From Tetradesmus obliquus (Eukaryota; Chlorophyta; Chlorophyceae; Sphaeropleales; Scenedesmaceae), in assembly GCA_030272155.1 (NCBI GenBank), contig CP126201.1:3446501-3510500 (forward strand): 64,000 bases of DNA, read 5' to 3'. A model generated the notes under the pieces. It did not search any database, had not been told where the DNA came from, and saw nothing but the letters and a program-made list of their open reading frames with translations. A program made the translations under genes and the position numbers. Positions 38,572 through 56,282 of this stretch are shown here, piece by piece. The stretch's first letter is position 1, and every line of letters begins with the position of its first letter.

Positions 38572-41500
38572 GTCTCACCTTGTACATGGACTGTGCCATC
38601 ACACCTAACACGCGACAAAAGCAGTAGATAGAGCGGCGGCAGCAGCAGCAGCAGCAGCAGCAGCAACATTGTGATGAGTACACTAGACAAAGAAGTAGGC
38701 AAAGGTGCAGGCACACACATAGTATGCTTCAAACTGTGAACCGAGCAGCACACAGACACAACGAGCAGCAACACAGACGAACGCATCAAGGAACTGCATA
38801 CTTCTGCACAGCAGCACGCTCGCACCTGTCAGCAGGCTCATGAGCACTGTGCCCATGGCAAACTGGTACAGCAGCAGCACACCCCCCCCCCCAAAAAAAC
38901 ACCACCCAAGCATCCATTATACATTCAAACAAACAAGAGAGCCGCACCTGTCAGCAGGCTCATCAGCACTGTGCCCATGGCAAACTGGTACAGCAGCGAC
39001 AGCACGATGGCTGCCTCCGGGTTGCTGCTGCCCAGCATGATGTCCAGGTCCACACCCCCAAGGGCGTAGGTGAACATGGTCAGCATGCTGTGCCCAACGT
39101 CGCTGAATTGCTGCAGGGCAGCAACGCACAGCAGCAAGCAGGCAGGGCATTTTGGAAAGGATGGTCAGCATGCTGTAACCCACGTGGTTGAGTTGCTATG
39201 GTGCAGCAAGCATTCGCTGACAAACGCGCACATCTGAACAGCAGGGCAAGAGGGCAGGGGGCGTGAGCAGCATTGAGCGCGTTGCTGCTTATATCCAGGT
39301 CCACACCGCCCAGGGCATACGTGAACATGGTGAGCCTGCTGTGCCCCACGTCGCTGAATTGCTGGAGGAATGACAACAAAGCAAACAGCCAGCAGGCAGG
39401 GCATGCATGGCAACATGGTCAGCATGCTGCGGCGCGCGCTGTTGGATCACTGCACGTTGGCCCTGACAAGCGCACGGTAAGGCACAGCACACAGCAGCAA
39501 CAAGGTGGGCGATTGAGCAACAGTGCGCAGCACAAGTTGCGCCCGGGCCCCATCCCATCTTACAGCAACAGGATATGTAGGCTTGAAAAGCTCTCACCTC
39601 GTGCTCCTGGTCTTTCCGGAAGAGCACGCAGTAGGCGCATGCGAAGCCCCACATCATCATCAGCAGGTACAGCAGGTACATGCGGATGTCCACCACCACG
39701 CGCTGCATGGACTCGATGATGCTGAAGCTGCTGCTGCCGCCAAACACCCTGCACAGAGCAATGGCAGCATAGACAGCAAACTCAGTGTTGCAAGGTGAGG
39801 GCTGAGTGTTCAATCAATGCTGAAGCTGCTGCGGCCGCCAAACAGGCGCAGCATAGGCACAAAAGTACAAGGTGAAGTTCGAGCCTGAACCCAGCAGCAC
39901 GCACTGACAAGCAGCATCTCATGCCCAGCCACCAACTTGCCAAGCAATCAGCAGTGGCAGTGGAAGCCCCGCCACACCTGCTGAAGGGGTTTGAGCCTGA
40001 ACCATAGCAGCACACTGAAAAGCATCATTGGAGGCCAAGGTGAACCCAGTATGGCATAAGCAGTGATAACAACAATCGCGCCGCACCTGCTGAAGTAGTT
40101 GAGCGTGAACCATAGCAGCACGCACCGGAAGCCAGTGTTACGACCACCTGTCACGGTTACAGCAAAACCCACTTGGCCGCACCTGCTGAAGTAGTTGAGC
40201 CTGAACCACAGCAGCACGCACTGCAAAGCAGCATCTAAAACCAAGGCAACACCAGCTCGACATGACATAAGCAGTTGTATGCAAACCCCATTGGCCGCAC
40301 CTGCTGAAGTAGTTGAGCCTGAACCACAGCAGCACACACTGAAAAGCAGCATCTGAGGCCAAGGTAAACCCCATATGGCATCAGCAAGAATACTCAAAAC
40401 CATGCCGCACCTGCTGAAGTAGTTGGGCCTGAACCACAGCAGCACGCACTGAAAAGCAGCATATGAGGCCAAGCTGAACCCGGTATGGCATAAGCAAGGA
40501 TAATCACAATCCTGCCGCACCTGCTGAAGTAGTTGAGCCTGAACCACAGCAGCACGCACTGGAAGGCCACCAGCACGCTCAGCCAGCCGCTCTCCAGGTG
40601 GATGCGCCCCAGGTGCAGCGCGGTGATGCCAGCCTGCATTGCAACCAGGCAGTGCAATGCAACGGTTTATGCAAACAACACATGTAGATGTTCTTCCTTT
40701 CTATTGCCAGCGCGACTCCAGGTGGATGCGCCCCAGGTGCAGCGCGGCGATGCGCACGGCTATATTGTCAATGAAATGCAAGTTCACCGTTGTATCTAAA
40801 CCAAACACACAGGCTCACCTGCAGCGAGTAGGTGAGCACGTCCAGCGCGTTCCAGAGGCTGAGCCAGCCGCCCGCATACGCCTGCAGGCTGCCCAGCTCG
40901 ATGACCACAAAGGGCAGCATGGCGGCCAGCGCCAGGCACTCACACACCACTGTGATGATGCCCCTGGGGGTGAGCAGCAGCTGCGCCAGCGAGAGTGAGG
41001 TGTCCTCATCCTGTGGTGATGAAGCGGCAGTCGAGGCACAGGCAACAGATGCATGTGAGGTGCGGCCAACCACAATGCTGTTGGGTGCGAGCAGCAGCTG
41101 CGACAGCGACACTGAGGTATCCTCATCCTGCGCGCACCAGAAGCACAGGCACAGGCGAGAAAGAAGAGGCAACAAAAGCGTGTAAGGTGCAGCTAGTGAT
41201 GATGCTGCTATGGGTGGTCAACAGCTGCGCCAGAGACACTGAGCAATTCTCATCCTGCAGAGAACAACGGGTAAAGAAAGGTGATGCTGTGGAAGGAATG
41301 GATTGAAAATAGGAGGAGAGCGGGTGACGAAGAGAGAAGAGATGACGTGTGTGGCGCCACTGAAGCATGCTCATGCATGCCGGCTGATGCTCGTTCATGT
41401 GCGTTGTTGCACACAGCCTGCTGCGCATGTTGCCCTGATGAAGTTCACACTCTGCTGTGATCAGTCAGCAAAGTTCTCACCTGGAAGACCAGCATGAAGA

Positions 41501-42655
41501 TGGAGAATGCCACCAGCCAGGTGAGGAAGCACCTGCAGCAGCATACAGAAAACCATGTCATCTTGCAGCTGACTTCCAACACACACTTAGCAGAAGCAGC
41601 AACAGCTGCAGGAGTACGCAAGGTGTGTGTGAGACATGCTCGCACAGCTCTGCATACAATATCCCCGGCTCGAACCAGTGCTTGCGCAAGTGCAATTAAG
41701 TCGCGCCGAACTCAACCTTGCCCTTTGGGCAATGCTGCTGCAGTTGCTGCTGTGGTCCAGCCGCATTTTCGCAGCCACTGCTATGGTCGAGCAGCTGTGC
41801 CATAACCTATGTGAGGTGCTGTATGTTCCAGCACTGTGTCGTTGCTGCTCACATGCAACCCAAACTCACATGTGCTCAATTTCGCATGGACTCAAGCTCA
41901 CGTGAACAGCTCGCTCGCATGCAACGCACACTCACATGAACTCAAAGCGCACCCAGCCGCCCGCAAACGTCTCCCACTTGAACTCCAGCACCGCCTGAGC
42001 AGCAGCAGCAGCAGCAGCAGCATGAGTGCGAGTGAGATGTTGAACAAGTTCACAAAGCCTCAGGTCACAGGCAACAGCAGCTGAGCGGCATTTTACAACG
42101 GCACAAACGGGTACGCCTGCACAAGGTTTCTGACCGTACGGCACGCAGCTGCTGCATCAATCCGCTCGCCGGCGCTATAAGTGCGGATGGCGTCTTGTAG
42201 CCACAAACTGATGCATGTATGTGGTTTTTGAGGCACACCATGTTCGAAATGCACATCAACAAGCCTGGGAGCAGCTCAGCGCACCTGCACTGCTGGCAGG
42301 CCAAACACGCTGTAGTGGCAGCCGCCAGCGTTGTACCTGTGCAGCAAAGGGTTGACCAGGCCCTCCACATCTGCAGCACAGCAAAACAGCAGACGCGAGA
42401 TGTGTTACGACTTGTAGAGCTGCTGCTGCTGTTGCTGCTGCTGCTACTGCTGCCGTGCACACACCAGTTCTGGTCAAACAGGCTTGGTCAAGGGTGCTGA
42501 AGCGGTGGACACTGAAGCACTGCGCAACAGCAGCATACATGCTGCGGCTGCGGCCATTGCTGGTGCTGCTGCTGCCTCCAGCAGTCACCTGGCTTTGCTG
42601 CATTTTTGATGTTGACCACAAAGGCCTCGACGCTGACCTGGCGCGACCAGCCTGC

Positions 42656-42689
<34 letters not shown>

Positions 42690-44294
42690 GCAGCAGCAGA
42701 GCAGACTAGTGCACAGCAGCAAGACCGGCTTTGCAACCTGCAGCTTATGTGCTGGATGGTGACAGCTCCGCTGTGCCAGCAGCAGTACCTAGGTTACACT
42801 AAGTGCACTAAGAATAGTGCAGCGAATTGTGTTGCTGCCTGTACAGCACGCACGTGTTGCTGAGAGGCATGTGGTCACCTGAGCTTGCCAGGACCTCCAT
42901 TCACAGTCATGCTGCACTAACTCAACATGCAGCATACATGCACCTGTAAGCCATCAAGCTGCGCTGGGGTGTGCCCCACCTGTGTCTGTGCTCTTGCGCT
43001 TGGCCAGCTTGCTGAGGTGGGCACTCCACACCTGCTCAAAGTCAATCTCCCTGTAATTGCTGCCCATGGTCACAAATGGCCTGCCATCCATGGCCGCAAG
43101 CATCACAGAGTCCTGCAAGAGTGACGAAAGTCAAATATGACAATATTTACTTCGATTCAAATGTGACAGCAGCATCTTTGGCGTGCTGGGGCTTGCCGCA
43201 GCAGTGCTGCAGCCGTACACCCCCTATGATATAGCGCAGTTTAGCCTTCCCCTGATGCAATTAGATGCTTCCTGCAAGAGCTGCTTGCAGGAAGCAGCTG
43301 TCATGTATCGTTACCTGCACTTTGAATTCGCCCAGTTTGACCACACCCTTCTTGGCAATGAACTGGATGACATGGTCAGGGTTCTGCTGGATCAGCTGCT
43401 GCACCGTCACTGCAGGCAGCTGCGCGGCTGCTATCTCCACATCATCCCAAGCACCTGCAGCAGCAAGAGGACAGACGGTAGAAGCAGCGGACCACACCGG
43501 CAGTAGCAGCAGCAGCAGAGCACGCTACGGCAGGTGATTAACCGGCATCCGTGTAAAACATCAACTGCTGCGCAAAATGCAGAGCTTCGTTGCAGCAATG
43601 GGCTTGGCATGTCTTTTTACTGCGCATGCGTGTGTACTGCTGTGCAGCATGCAGGGCGAGTGTATGCTGACAGCTCGTGTCAGCACCAGCCAAGGTGCAC
43701 CTGCGCCCAACAAGATCCATCAAATCGCCGATCACTACGGCTGTGATAAGTTCTAGGGAGCAGGCAGTGCCTGCTCTTGCGGGCAACACTGCTCACCGTG
43801 GTCGTCTGCAACCAGCAGGGGCTCGTTGTCGCTTGGCTCGTCGTCCATGCTTGCGGAGAATACGTCAGTCTGCAAGTTCAAGAAAGAAGTATGCGCCTGC
43901 CTCTGTAAGCTGCCAACGAATCAGCTGCTCGCCGAGACGCTGCGTGTGCCAAGCTAGACACAGCGCGACACCCTGAAAATGCTAATGCCTTGTACCGCGT
44001 ACATGTTTATGCTAGCGAGGGCACGGATCTACTGGTGTACGCCGTGCTACAACAACCCCAGTCACATGGGCCTAGTGACTGCCATCACACAACAACAGCC
44101 ACAGGCCACGCATTAACTCAAGAACTTGTGAAGATTAAAGCAATCGATTTCCTCACATCATTGCTTCTCCCTGCCTGCTGACCTAGCGAAACTCTGCACA
44201 GTGGCCAAACCATCACTTGCACCCTCACCACTTTGTCGTTGAGCAGCTCCTGCATCCTTAGCCAACCATCATCAAAACTTGAGTCAGCTGCGCT
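36837..44294 (-). CDS. TRP/polycystin-like cation channel (Ion_trans family)
   Basis: About fourteen exons were read. The N-terminal cytosolic part includes MDDEPSDNEPLLVADDH (43848), GSNYREIDFEQVWSAHLSKL and GGCHYSVFGLPAVQ. Membrane segments follow: CFLTWLVAFSIFMLVFQ; a helix around GIITVVCECLALAAMLPFVV; WLSLWNALDVLTYSLQ; WLSVLVAFQCVLLWFRLNYF; and YLLYLLMMMWGFACAYCVLF. A pore-loop-like segment, FSDVGHSMLTMFTYALGGVD, precedes a last helix ending AMGTVLMSLLTG. The C-terminus has LKRLLSKAQAVDELESTIP, a Gly/Ser linker and a coiled coil (SEVQSLRQQVQTLADLL) ending YSDRDE. The layout matches the algal TRP-like channels, whose relatives often carry N-terminal WD40 repeats; those are not seen here. 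The start is unresolved: exons near 44220-44294, and perhaps 44690-44830, may precede. Several exons are partly re-copied in the adjoining introns. Confidence 0.8.
38822..39440 (-). repeat. Re-copied pore-exon fragments in the channel gene
   Basis: The genuine pore exon is about 38947-39113. A copy of its 3' end (LYQFAMGTVLMSLLTG plus donor side) lies at 38826-38880. Copies of its 5' end (QFSDVGHSMLTMFTYALG) lie at about 39150-39190, 39290-39365 and, degenerate, 39417-39450. So both edges of the same exon were duplicated, each into its own flanking intron. Confidence 0.8.
39865..40562 (-). repeat. Six- to seven-copy tandem array of exon end plus donor (channel gene)
   Basis: The genuine exon end encodes CVLLWFRLNYFSR and is cut at 40521 (AG|GTGCGG). 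Copies of the same 40 bp, each with its donor and about 65 bp of following intron, end at about 40411, 40301, 40183, 40087 and 39977, with a decayed one near 39869. The period is about 110 bp. Copies differ at a few positions each and most keep the GTGCGG donor. Confidence 0.92.
40700..41260 (-). repeat. Copied starts of two neighbouring channel exons
   Basis: The exon start DEDTSLSLAQLLLTP (genuine, about 41010) recurs at about 41080-41128 (DEDTSVSLSQLLLAP) and 41216-41256 (DENCSVSLAQLL). Separately, part of the exon AGITALHLGRIHLESG (genuine, 40590-40635) recurs at 40710-40757. Confidence 0.85.
42656..42702 (-). repeat. CTG microsatellite abutting a channel-gene 3' splice site
   Basis: About 14 CTG/CCG units end in CAG directly before the exon encoding GWSRQVSVEAFVVNIK. 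Similar shorter tracts precede the exons starting near 41998 and 37586. Confidence 0.8.
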
Positions 44295-44976
44295 GCAAAG
44301 GTCGACTGCATGCAGCAAAATGGCTCGTCTGACTTGCTGCTGCTCTCAAGTTGCACAGTCCAATGATGTGCATCATTGCTTGTTGGCTTCAGGAGCATGT
44401 ATGTGCCATTCAGGTTGCAGACTACAGATGGTGCGGTGTTGAATGTCTATACTAACCCAGCTCTTCAGGTGCTGCGCACACAGCAGTCTGAACCACAGCA
44501 ACCTTGGGCACAGCGATAACGATTAAGGATGCATTGCTGCTGCTGATTTGCCCTACCACATCGCATTCGAAGACAGCTGATTGTGACACTGTGCATGCAT
44601 GTATGGCTGCCTGTCATGCCCATTGCAGGGTACGGCAGAAGGTTGGAAGGCATGAAACGCATTCTGCCATACAACTGAACCTACATAGTGAGCAACTGAC
44701 CTCGCAGCCGGTATGCACAACCCCGACTCATCCCGACAGAGAAGCAAGCAGGACCATGAGTGAGCAGTCGTGCAGCGCCATGAGAGCTGCGTCATTCGTC
44801 GCCACAATCACGTCACTAGGCAAAAGACCGGCCGTTGTTACTCCCTGAACACCCTGAAGGTGCCAGCCCTGCAACTACAGCAAGGTTTCGAACAAATCAA
44901 TGGTGATGCAATGCACGACAGGGCAAGAGCATAGAACCCTTGACAGGAAACATTGTCGCCAACACCATCAAAATCA
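44295..44976. other. Unresolved interval between the channel and RecQ-TND genes
   Basis: A minus-strand open stretch at about 44697-44830 (LPSDVIVATNDAALMALHDC) looks coding and may be an upstream exon of the channel gene. No start codon or clean donor was settled. The remainder would hold the RecQ-TND 3' UTR. Confidence 0.35.
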
Positions 44977-51958
<6,982 letters not shown>

Positions 51959-52607
51959 GATCTGCTGGCTTTACTGTACATGTGCTTGACAGCAACGCAC
52001 AGCCAGCATGGGTGGAGCTGCAGAGGCTCTGCAAGCGATGCAAGAAGCCGGCCAGGTCAATGCGTGAAAGTTGCAGCATGGAACAGCGATACTGCACGGC
52101 CATACGAGCGCAGGATTGCTGAGTGCTGTCAACCAGAAGTTGCCCAGGCACTCGTAACATGCAAGCAGTGACCCACGTACTGGCACTCTGTGAACTCGCC
52201 AGCTGCCAAGCTCATTGTTGTAATTTCCACTGTACCACGTCTTCGGCGCACATTTGGCTGTCTGATCGCTGGTGAAATTCTGCTACTACTCACATCGCCG
52301 CAAACAGCGAGGGCCAGCTTACCAGTATGCAGTGTTTAGGTTTATGTGGAGCTCCAGGCAGGGTGAGTGACGAAGCAACCCGGCATGTGCCGAGACAGCA
52401 AGGACACCCCTGCGTTCCTGTCTTCACACCACCTTTCCTTCATCGCAGGCCCATGCCTCCACATCAGCGAGACATCAAACCAGCAAAGTCTTGGGAATAC
52501 GGCCATGCGCCCTGCTGCTCGCCCGGCGGGCAGCAGCATCACCAGCAAGTGCAGCCACAGCAGCAGCCACAGCAGCACACCTACCACTGGGCTCATGCAG
52601 CAGCAGC
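51959..52607. promoter_or_regulatory. Head-to-head region of RecQ and Ycf66
   Basis: About 650 bp lie between the divergent start codons, so both promoters should be inside. Part of the right side could be 5' UTR or an upstream exon of Ycf66, since its frame stays open leftward of the chosen ATG to at least 52452 without another in-frame ATG. Confidence 0.4.
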
Positions 52608-54785
52608 ATGCAGCACAGCAGCAGCCCAAGCAGCAGGCACTGCAGCGCAGCAGCTGTTAGCAGGCGCCGCTGCCGCAGGCTTGCTGCTTTGCCGCCGCTG
52701 GCAATGATCAACGTTGACTTTGCCAGTCCTTCTTTGGTGCTTGGCATCACCTTGATTGGCTGCGGCATCGCGCTGCTGCAGGTGCGCTGGGTGCACGCCA
52801 TTTGTTGCTGTGGTGATGGTTGTTAGGGCAGCTGGGCATGGTGCGGCATGCAAGTAGGTTTGCCGTGTGGCAGCTCAGCTGGCAGGTGACACGGTATGGC
52901 GGCCCACCTTCAGCTTTACCTGACGTCCAGCAGTCGACCTGTGCATCTGCTGTCGACAGTTATTGCTCCGCTTGTGGAAGCTGTCTTAGCACATAATCCT
53001 TCAATAGCTAGAGCAGGTGCATGTACTCTACTGGAATTCAATTCAGCAGGTTCAGGGAACATGACTTTCTTTGCCTGCTTGCGGGTTACATGCAGCTTGT
53101 GGATACGGGCTGTGCAGGCATTCTCAGAATCTGCATGGCAAGTCCCTGCCTTCTCATTCCATTGCGTGCTACCCATTTGTTGTTGTCATGCTGCTGCTGT
53201 GGCAGGTGCGCAACGTGCAGCGTGAGGTGTCGCGTGATGCAGACATTGTGGTGGCTGCCATGATCTCCATTGTTGGCAGCACCCTCATCTTCCAGGGCTG
53301 GCGCCTGGACCCGCTGCTGCTGCTGTGCCAGGTGCGTTACTTCAGCTTGTCTTTAACCTCAGCTCGCTCGTGCACAAGACACAAACTTCAATTGCTATGT
53401 GTTTCACCACCAGTGCAAGGCATGCCATTCCAAAGCAGATGTTTGCTAGGAGGCTGGGTGGAGCTTGTTGATGTAGGGACAGGTCAAATTGCTGCATGCC
53501 TGTTGCATGTGGTCAGGCGCTGCATGTCAGGCGCTTGCACCTGCTGGCGTGCTTTGATGCTCAGCTGCCGGCAATCACATGCAGAGCTCTGTGCTGTCTG
53601 TCTAGAAGTGTACAATTGCATCCGGGCTGATCTGCTTCTGCTGCTGCTGCTGCCGGCCAGGCGCTGACCACCTCTGTGGCCTTCTGGTACGGCTTGGAGA
53701 CGTTCAAGCTGCGGGGGCAGATGGCGGAGGAGGTACGCTCGATTACCAATACGTCATCATTGGACCTACTAGTGTGGTGCTGTGAAGCACCCTGTATAGT
53801 TGCATGCAGTTCGGTGACTGTTGTTGGAGCCTGAGTGGGTCAGGATGGGTCAGGATGCTGAGCCTTGCACGCGCACCTGTTGCATGCCCTTTTGTGTGCT
53901 TGAGCTTCCTGGAAACCCATCACCGCTGCCGTTGCTGTTGCTGCTGCCGCTGCTGCTGCTGCTGCTGCTGCTGCTGTGTAGGAGGACCAGATTGCGGGCC
54001 AGCTGCCGCCCCCAGAGGGCTTCAACCAGCCCAGCCAAATGACCCAGAACATGAACAGCGACCCTTACGCACAAGCCAGCAGCAGCAGCTTCCTGCCGCC
54101 TGCAGCAGACAGGCAGGTGCCGCCTTGGGGCATGCAGCAGCAGCAGCAGCAGCCTGGGCTAGACAGTGGAGCCAGCCGGTGGGGTGTGCCACCTCGAGCA
54201 GAGCAGCCGCCATATGGGAGCTACTTTGGGCAGCAGCAGCAGCAGCCGATGCGGCAACCGGAGGGTGCATTTGCAGGCTACGAAGATCCACTGATGCAGC
54301 AGCAGCGGCTGCAGCAGCAGCAGCAGTATGGTAGTTTGCCGCCTGGCATGTTGGGTGATGCAAGCTTTGGCAGCAGTGGCAGCAGCGGCATGTTCCCTGG
54401 GCAGCAGCAGCAGTTTGGGCAGCAGCAGCTACCCCAGCAGCAGCAGCAGCCGTTTGGTGCGCCTGGCGGTTACCAGGACCCTGGTTGGTATGCTGGCAGC
54501 TTTGACCAGCCGCCGTTTGGTGCTGCTGCTGGCAGTTATCCTGGCGGGACGAGTGGCCTGCCTCCAGATGCAGCAGCAGCAGCAGCAGCTGGGCAGTATA
54601 TGGGCTTGCCGCCTGTGCTGGGTGCTGGTGCTGGGTACCCTCCGCTAGATGGCAGTTCGCTGCTGCCGCTGCCGCCGGGCGCTGCAGAGCAGCAGCAGCA
54701 GCCACCGCGGGGTGTGCAGCCGCCGCCGCAGCAGCAGCAGCCGGGAGGAAGGGCAGCATATGAGCGGGTAGATGATTGGGAGTGA
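52608..54785 (+). CDS. ycf66: Nucleus-encoded Ycf66-like thylakoid protein with Q/G/P-rich tail
   Basis: Four exons (52608-52781, 53206-53331, 53661-53732, 53982-54785) give about 391 residues. The chosen ATG gives a Ser/Arg-rich leader of about 33 residues (MQHSSSPSSRHCSAAAVSRR) consistent with plastid import; the conserved core could also start at MINVDF (52707). The core has two or three membrane segments: NVDFASPSLVLGITLIGCGI, then SRDADIVVAAMISIVGSTLI with FQGWRLDP, then TSVAFWYGLETFKLR. These match Ycf66 of cyanobacteria and plastid genomes, a protein linked to photosynthesis whose function is not settled. The last exon adds about 260 low-complexity Gln/Gly/Pro residues ending YERVDDWE, far longer than the usual family tail. 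It is divergent from the RecQ gene. Confidence 0.85.
52778..53211 (+). repeat. Ycf66 intron 1 flanked by a 10-bp direct repeat
   Basis: GCAGGTGCGC occurs exactly at the donor (52778-52787) and at the acceptor (53202-53211). Such AGGT-containing direct repeats are what a tandem duplication that gives birth to an intron would leave. Confidence 0.6.
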
Positions 54786-55265
54786 GCTGTCAGGTCGGGG
54801 TTTTGCCTTCATTTTACGTGTGCATGCAGTTGCTTTGTACGCTGCTGATGGTTGCTGTCCAACACAGAGCTGTGCTGGCCTGCTGTTTATTTTGTTTACA
54901 GCGGGCGCACATCAATTATCATGTTTCATGTATTCAAAATGTGCCACACGGACGTCGAGGTGTGTGCAGCAAAGGGGTGATGCTGCAGTAGCATGGTACC
55001 CATGATCGTACTGTTGGTTGGCCAAGGCTTGGAGTCAGCTGGCCAGGGCCACGCATTGGACACTGCTGGGCGTCCCAGTCACCGCGCAGTTTGTTGTACA
55101 CTTGAGCCGACATCACAGACGTGTTGCACGCATTGGCATGGGTGTGCATGTCGTGTATGTGTGCGTGTGTATGTGGACATGGTATGGTCAGTATGGGCTC
55201 AGATGCCTGCCTTTGAGAGGCAGCGCGTTGCACCGGCTTTGTCACTCTGCCATTCTCTGTGCCAT

Positions 55266-55342
55266 TATCAGAACAACCCTAACCTTACCTGTATTGGCAC
55301 CGGCACGGTGCCATGGGAGGCCAGGATAGGGTTGTTCTGATA
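55266..55342. repeat. Inverted repeat with perfect 16-bp arms
   Basis: TATCAGAACAACCCTA (55266-55281) is repeated as TAGGGTTGTTCTGATA (55327-55342). The 45-bp centre holds a smaller palindrome, GGCACC/GGTGCC, and further partial complementarity. It could be a 3' UTR hairpin or a very small inverted-repeat element; no target-site duplication was evident. Confidence 0.85.
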
Positions 55343-56236
55343 GACAGGCAAGGAGTATGGTGGAGTGCTAGGCCTGTTTGTGCTGTTTTTGTGCTGCTTT
55401 CCTGCAATGGCATGGCTGAAGCCACCCAACTCGTTTTCAACGCTGATTGTGTATCTGGGTGTGAGTGGCAGGCAGGTAGGCTAGACACAGCAGCGAGGCC
55501 GTGCTGCACGTGCCACTGTGTGTTGAGGGTGTCAATTTGTTACCAGGGGGAGCAAAACCCTACTGGTTGACCTGAAGCAGCAACAGCTGCTGCTGCAGAG
55601 TCAGCGCTGGCTCTCCTGTCCCTCACATGCAAGCAGCTTGTCAGCTCACCTTCATCTGCAGCCCCACGCCTACATTGTCACCAGCTAGTGCATGCAGTAT
55701 ACGCTTACATACAATCATAAGAGTGGCAGGAACGACATTACAAGCGTCTGCTGAATGCAACATACAACCTGGACAAGCAGCAGTGATGCAGAAAATGCCA
55801 TGACATGCTGTGCACTGTGTACCACCCAATCGTGCTGGCGTACCACACGTAGTATGAAACCATGCATGAAGCCGTACCAACTGTAGGTTTGATCGCTGCT
55901 GTGCCAGCAGAGGTTTTAATGCCTCACCGCGCACACCACCTGTCCACCAACCCACACATCGGAGTGCCAGGAGACTTTGGCGGGGTCTTCTGGCTCAGCA
56001 TTGCTTGAAGGTGCGCAGCTGTGCATGACCAGCGTGCTACGGCATCCTGGCTTTGTCTAGAATTCGTCACTTTACATGTTGCGTGCACACTCCCCACCAT
56101 CCGCCCTATGCAGGGCCTCCTGTCTCCCGTGTGCTGCCAACAGTGCAGCAAACGCACTTCCCCACACACCCCTCCTCCACAGCCAATGCTGCTCATACAA
56201 CCCATAACCAATAATCAAAAAACCGCCCCTACATGC

Positions 56237-56282
56237 GTGCACACACACGCACACGCACACGCGCACACACACACACACACAC
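56237..56282. repeat. (AC)n microsatellite
   Basis: Near-continuous alternating AC/GC dinucleotides, in the CA-rich 3' flank of the permease gene. Confidence 0.85.

Noticed and set aside
39948-40559. 203-codon minus-strand frame read as a repeat protein
   Set aside because: It runs through intronic copies of one exon end and shifts frame relative to the genuine exon between copies; it is a by-product of the array.
56237-56282. (AC)n tract as a Z-DNA regulatory site
   Set aside because: It lies deep in a convergent 3' flank with no promoter nearby, so it is best treated as a plain microsatellite.
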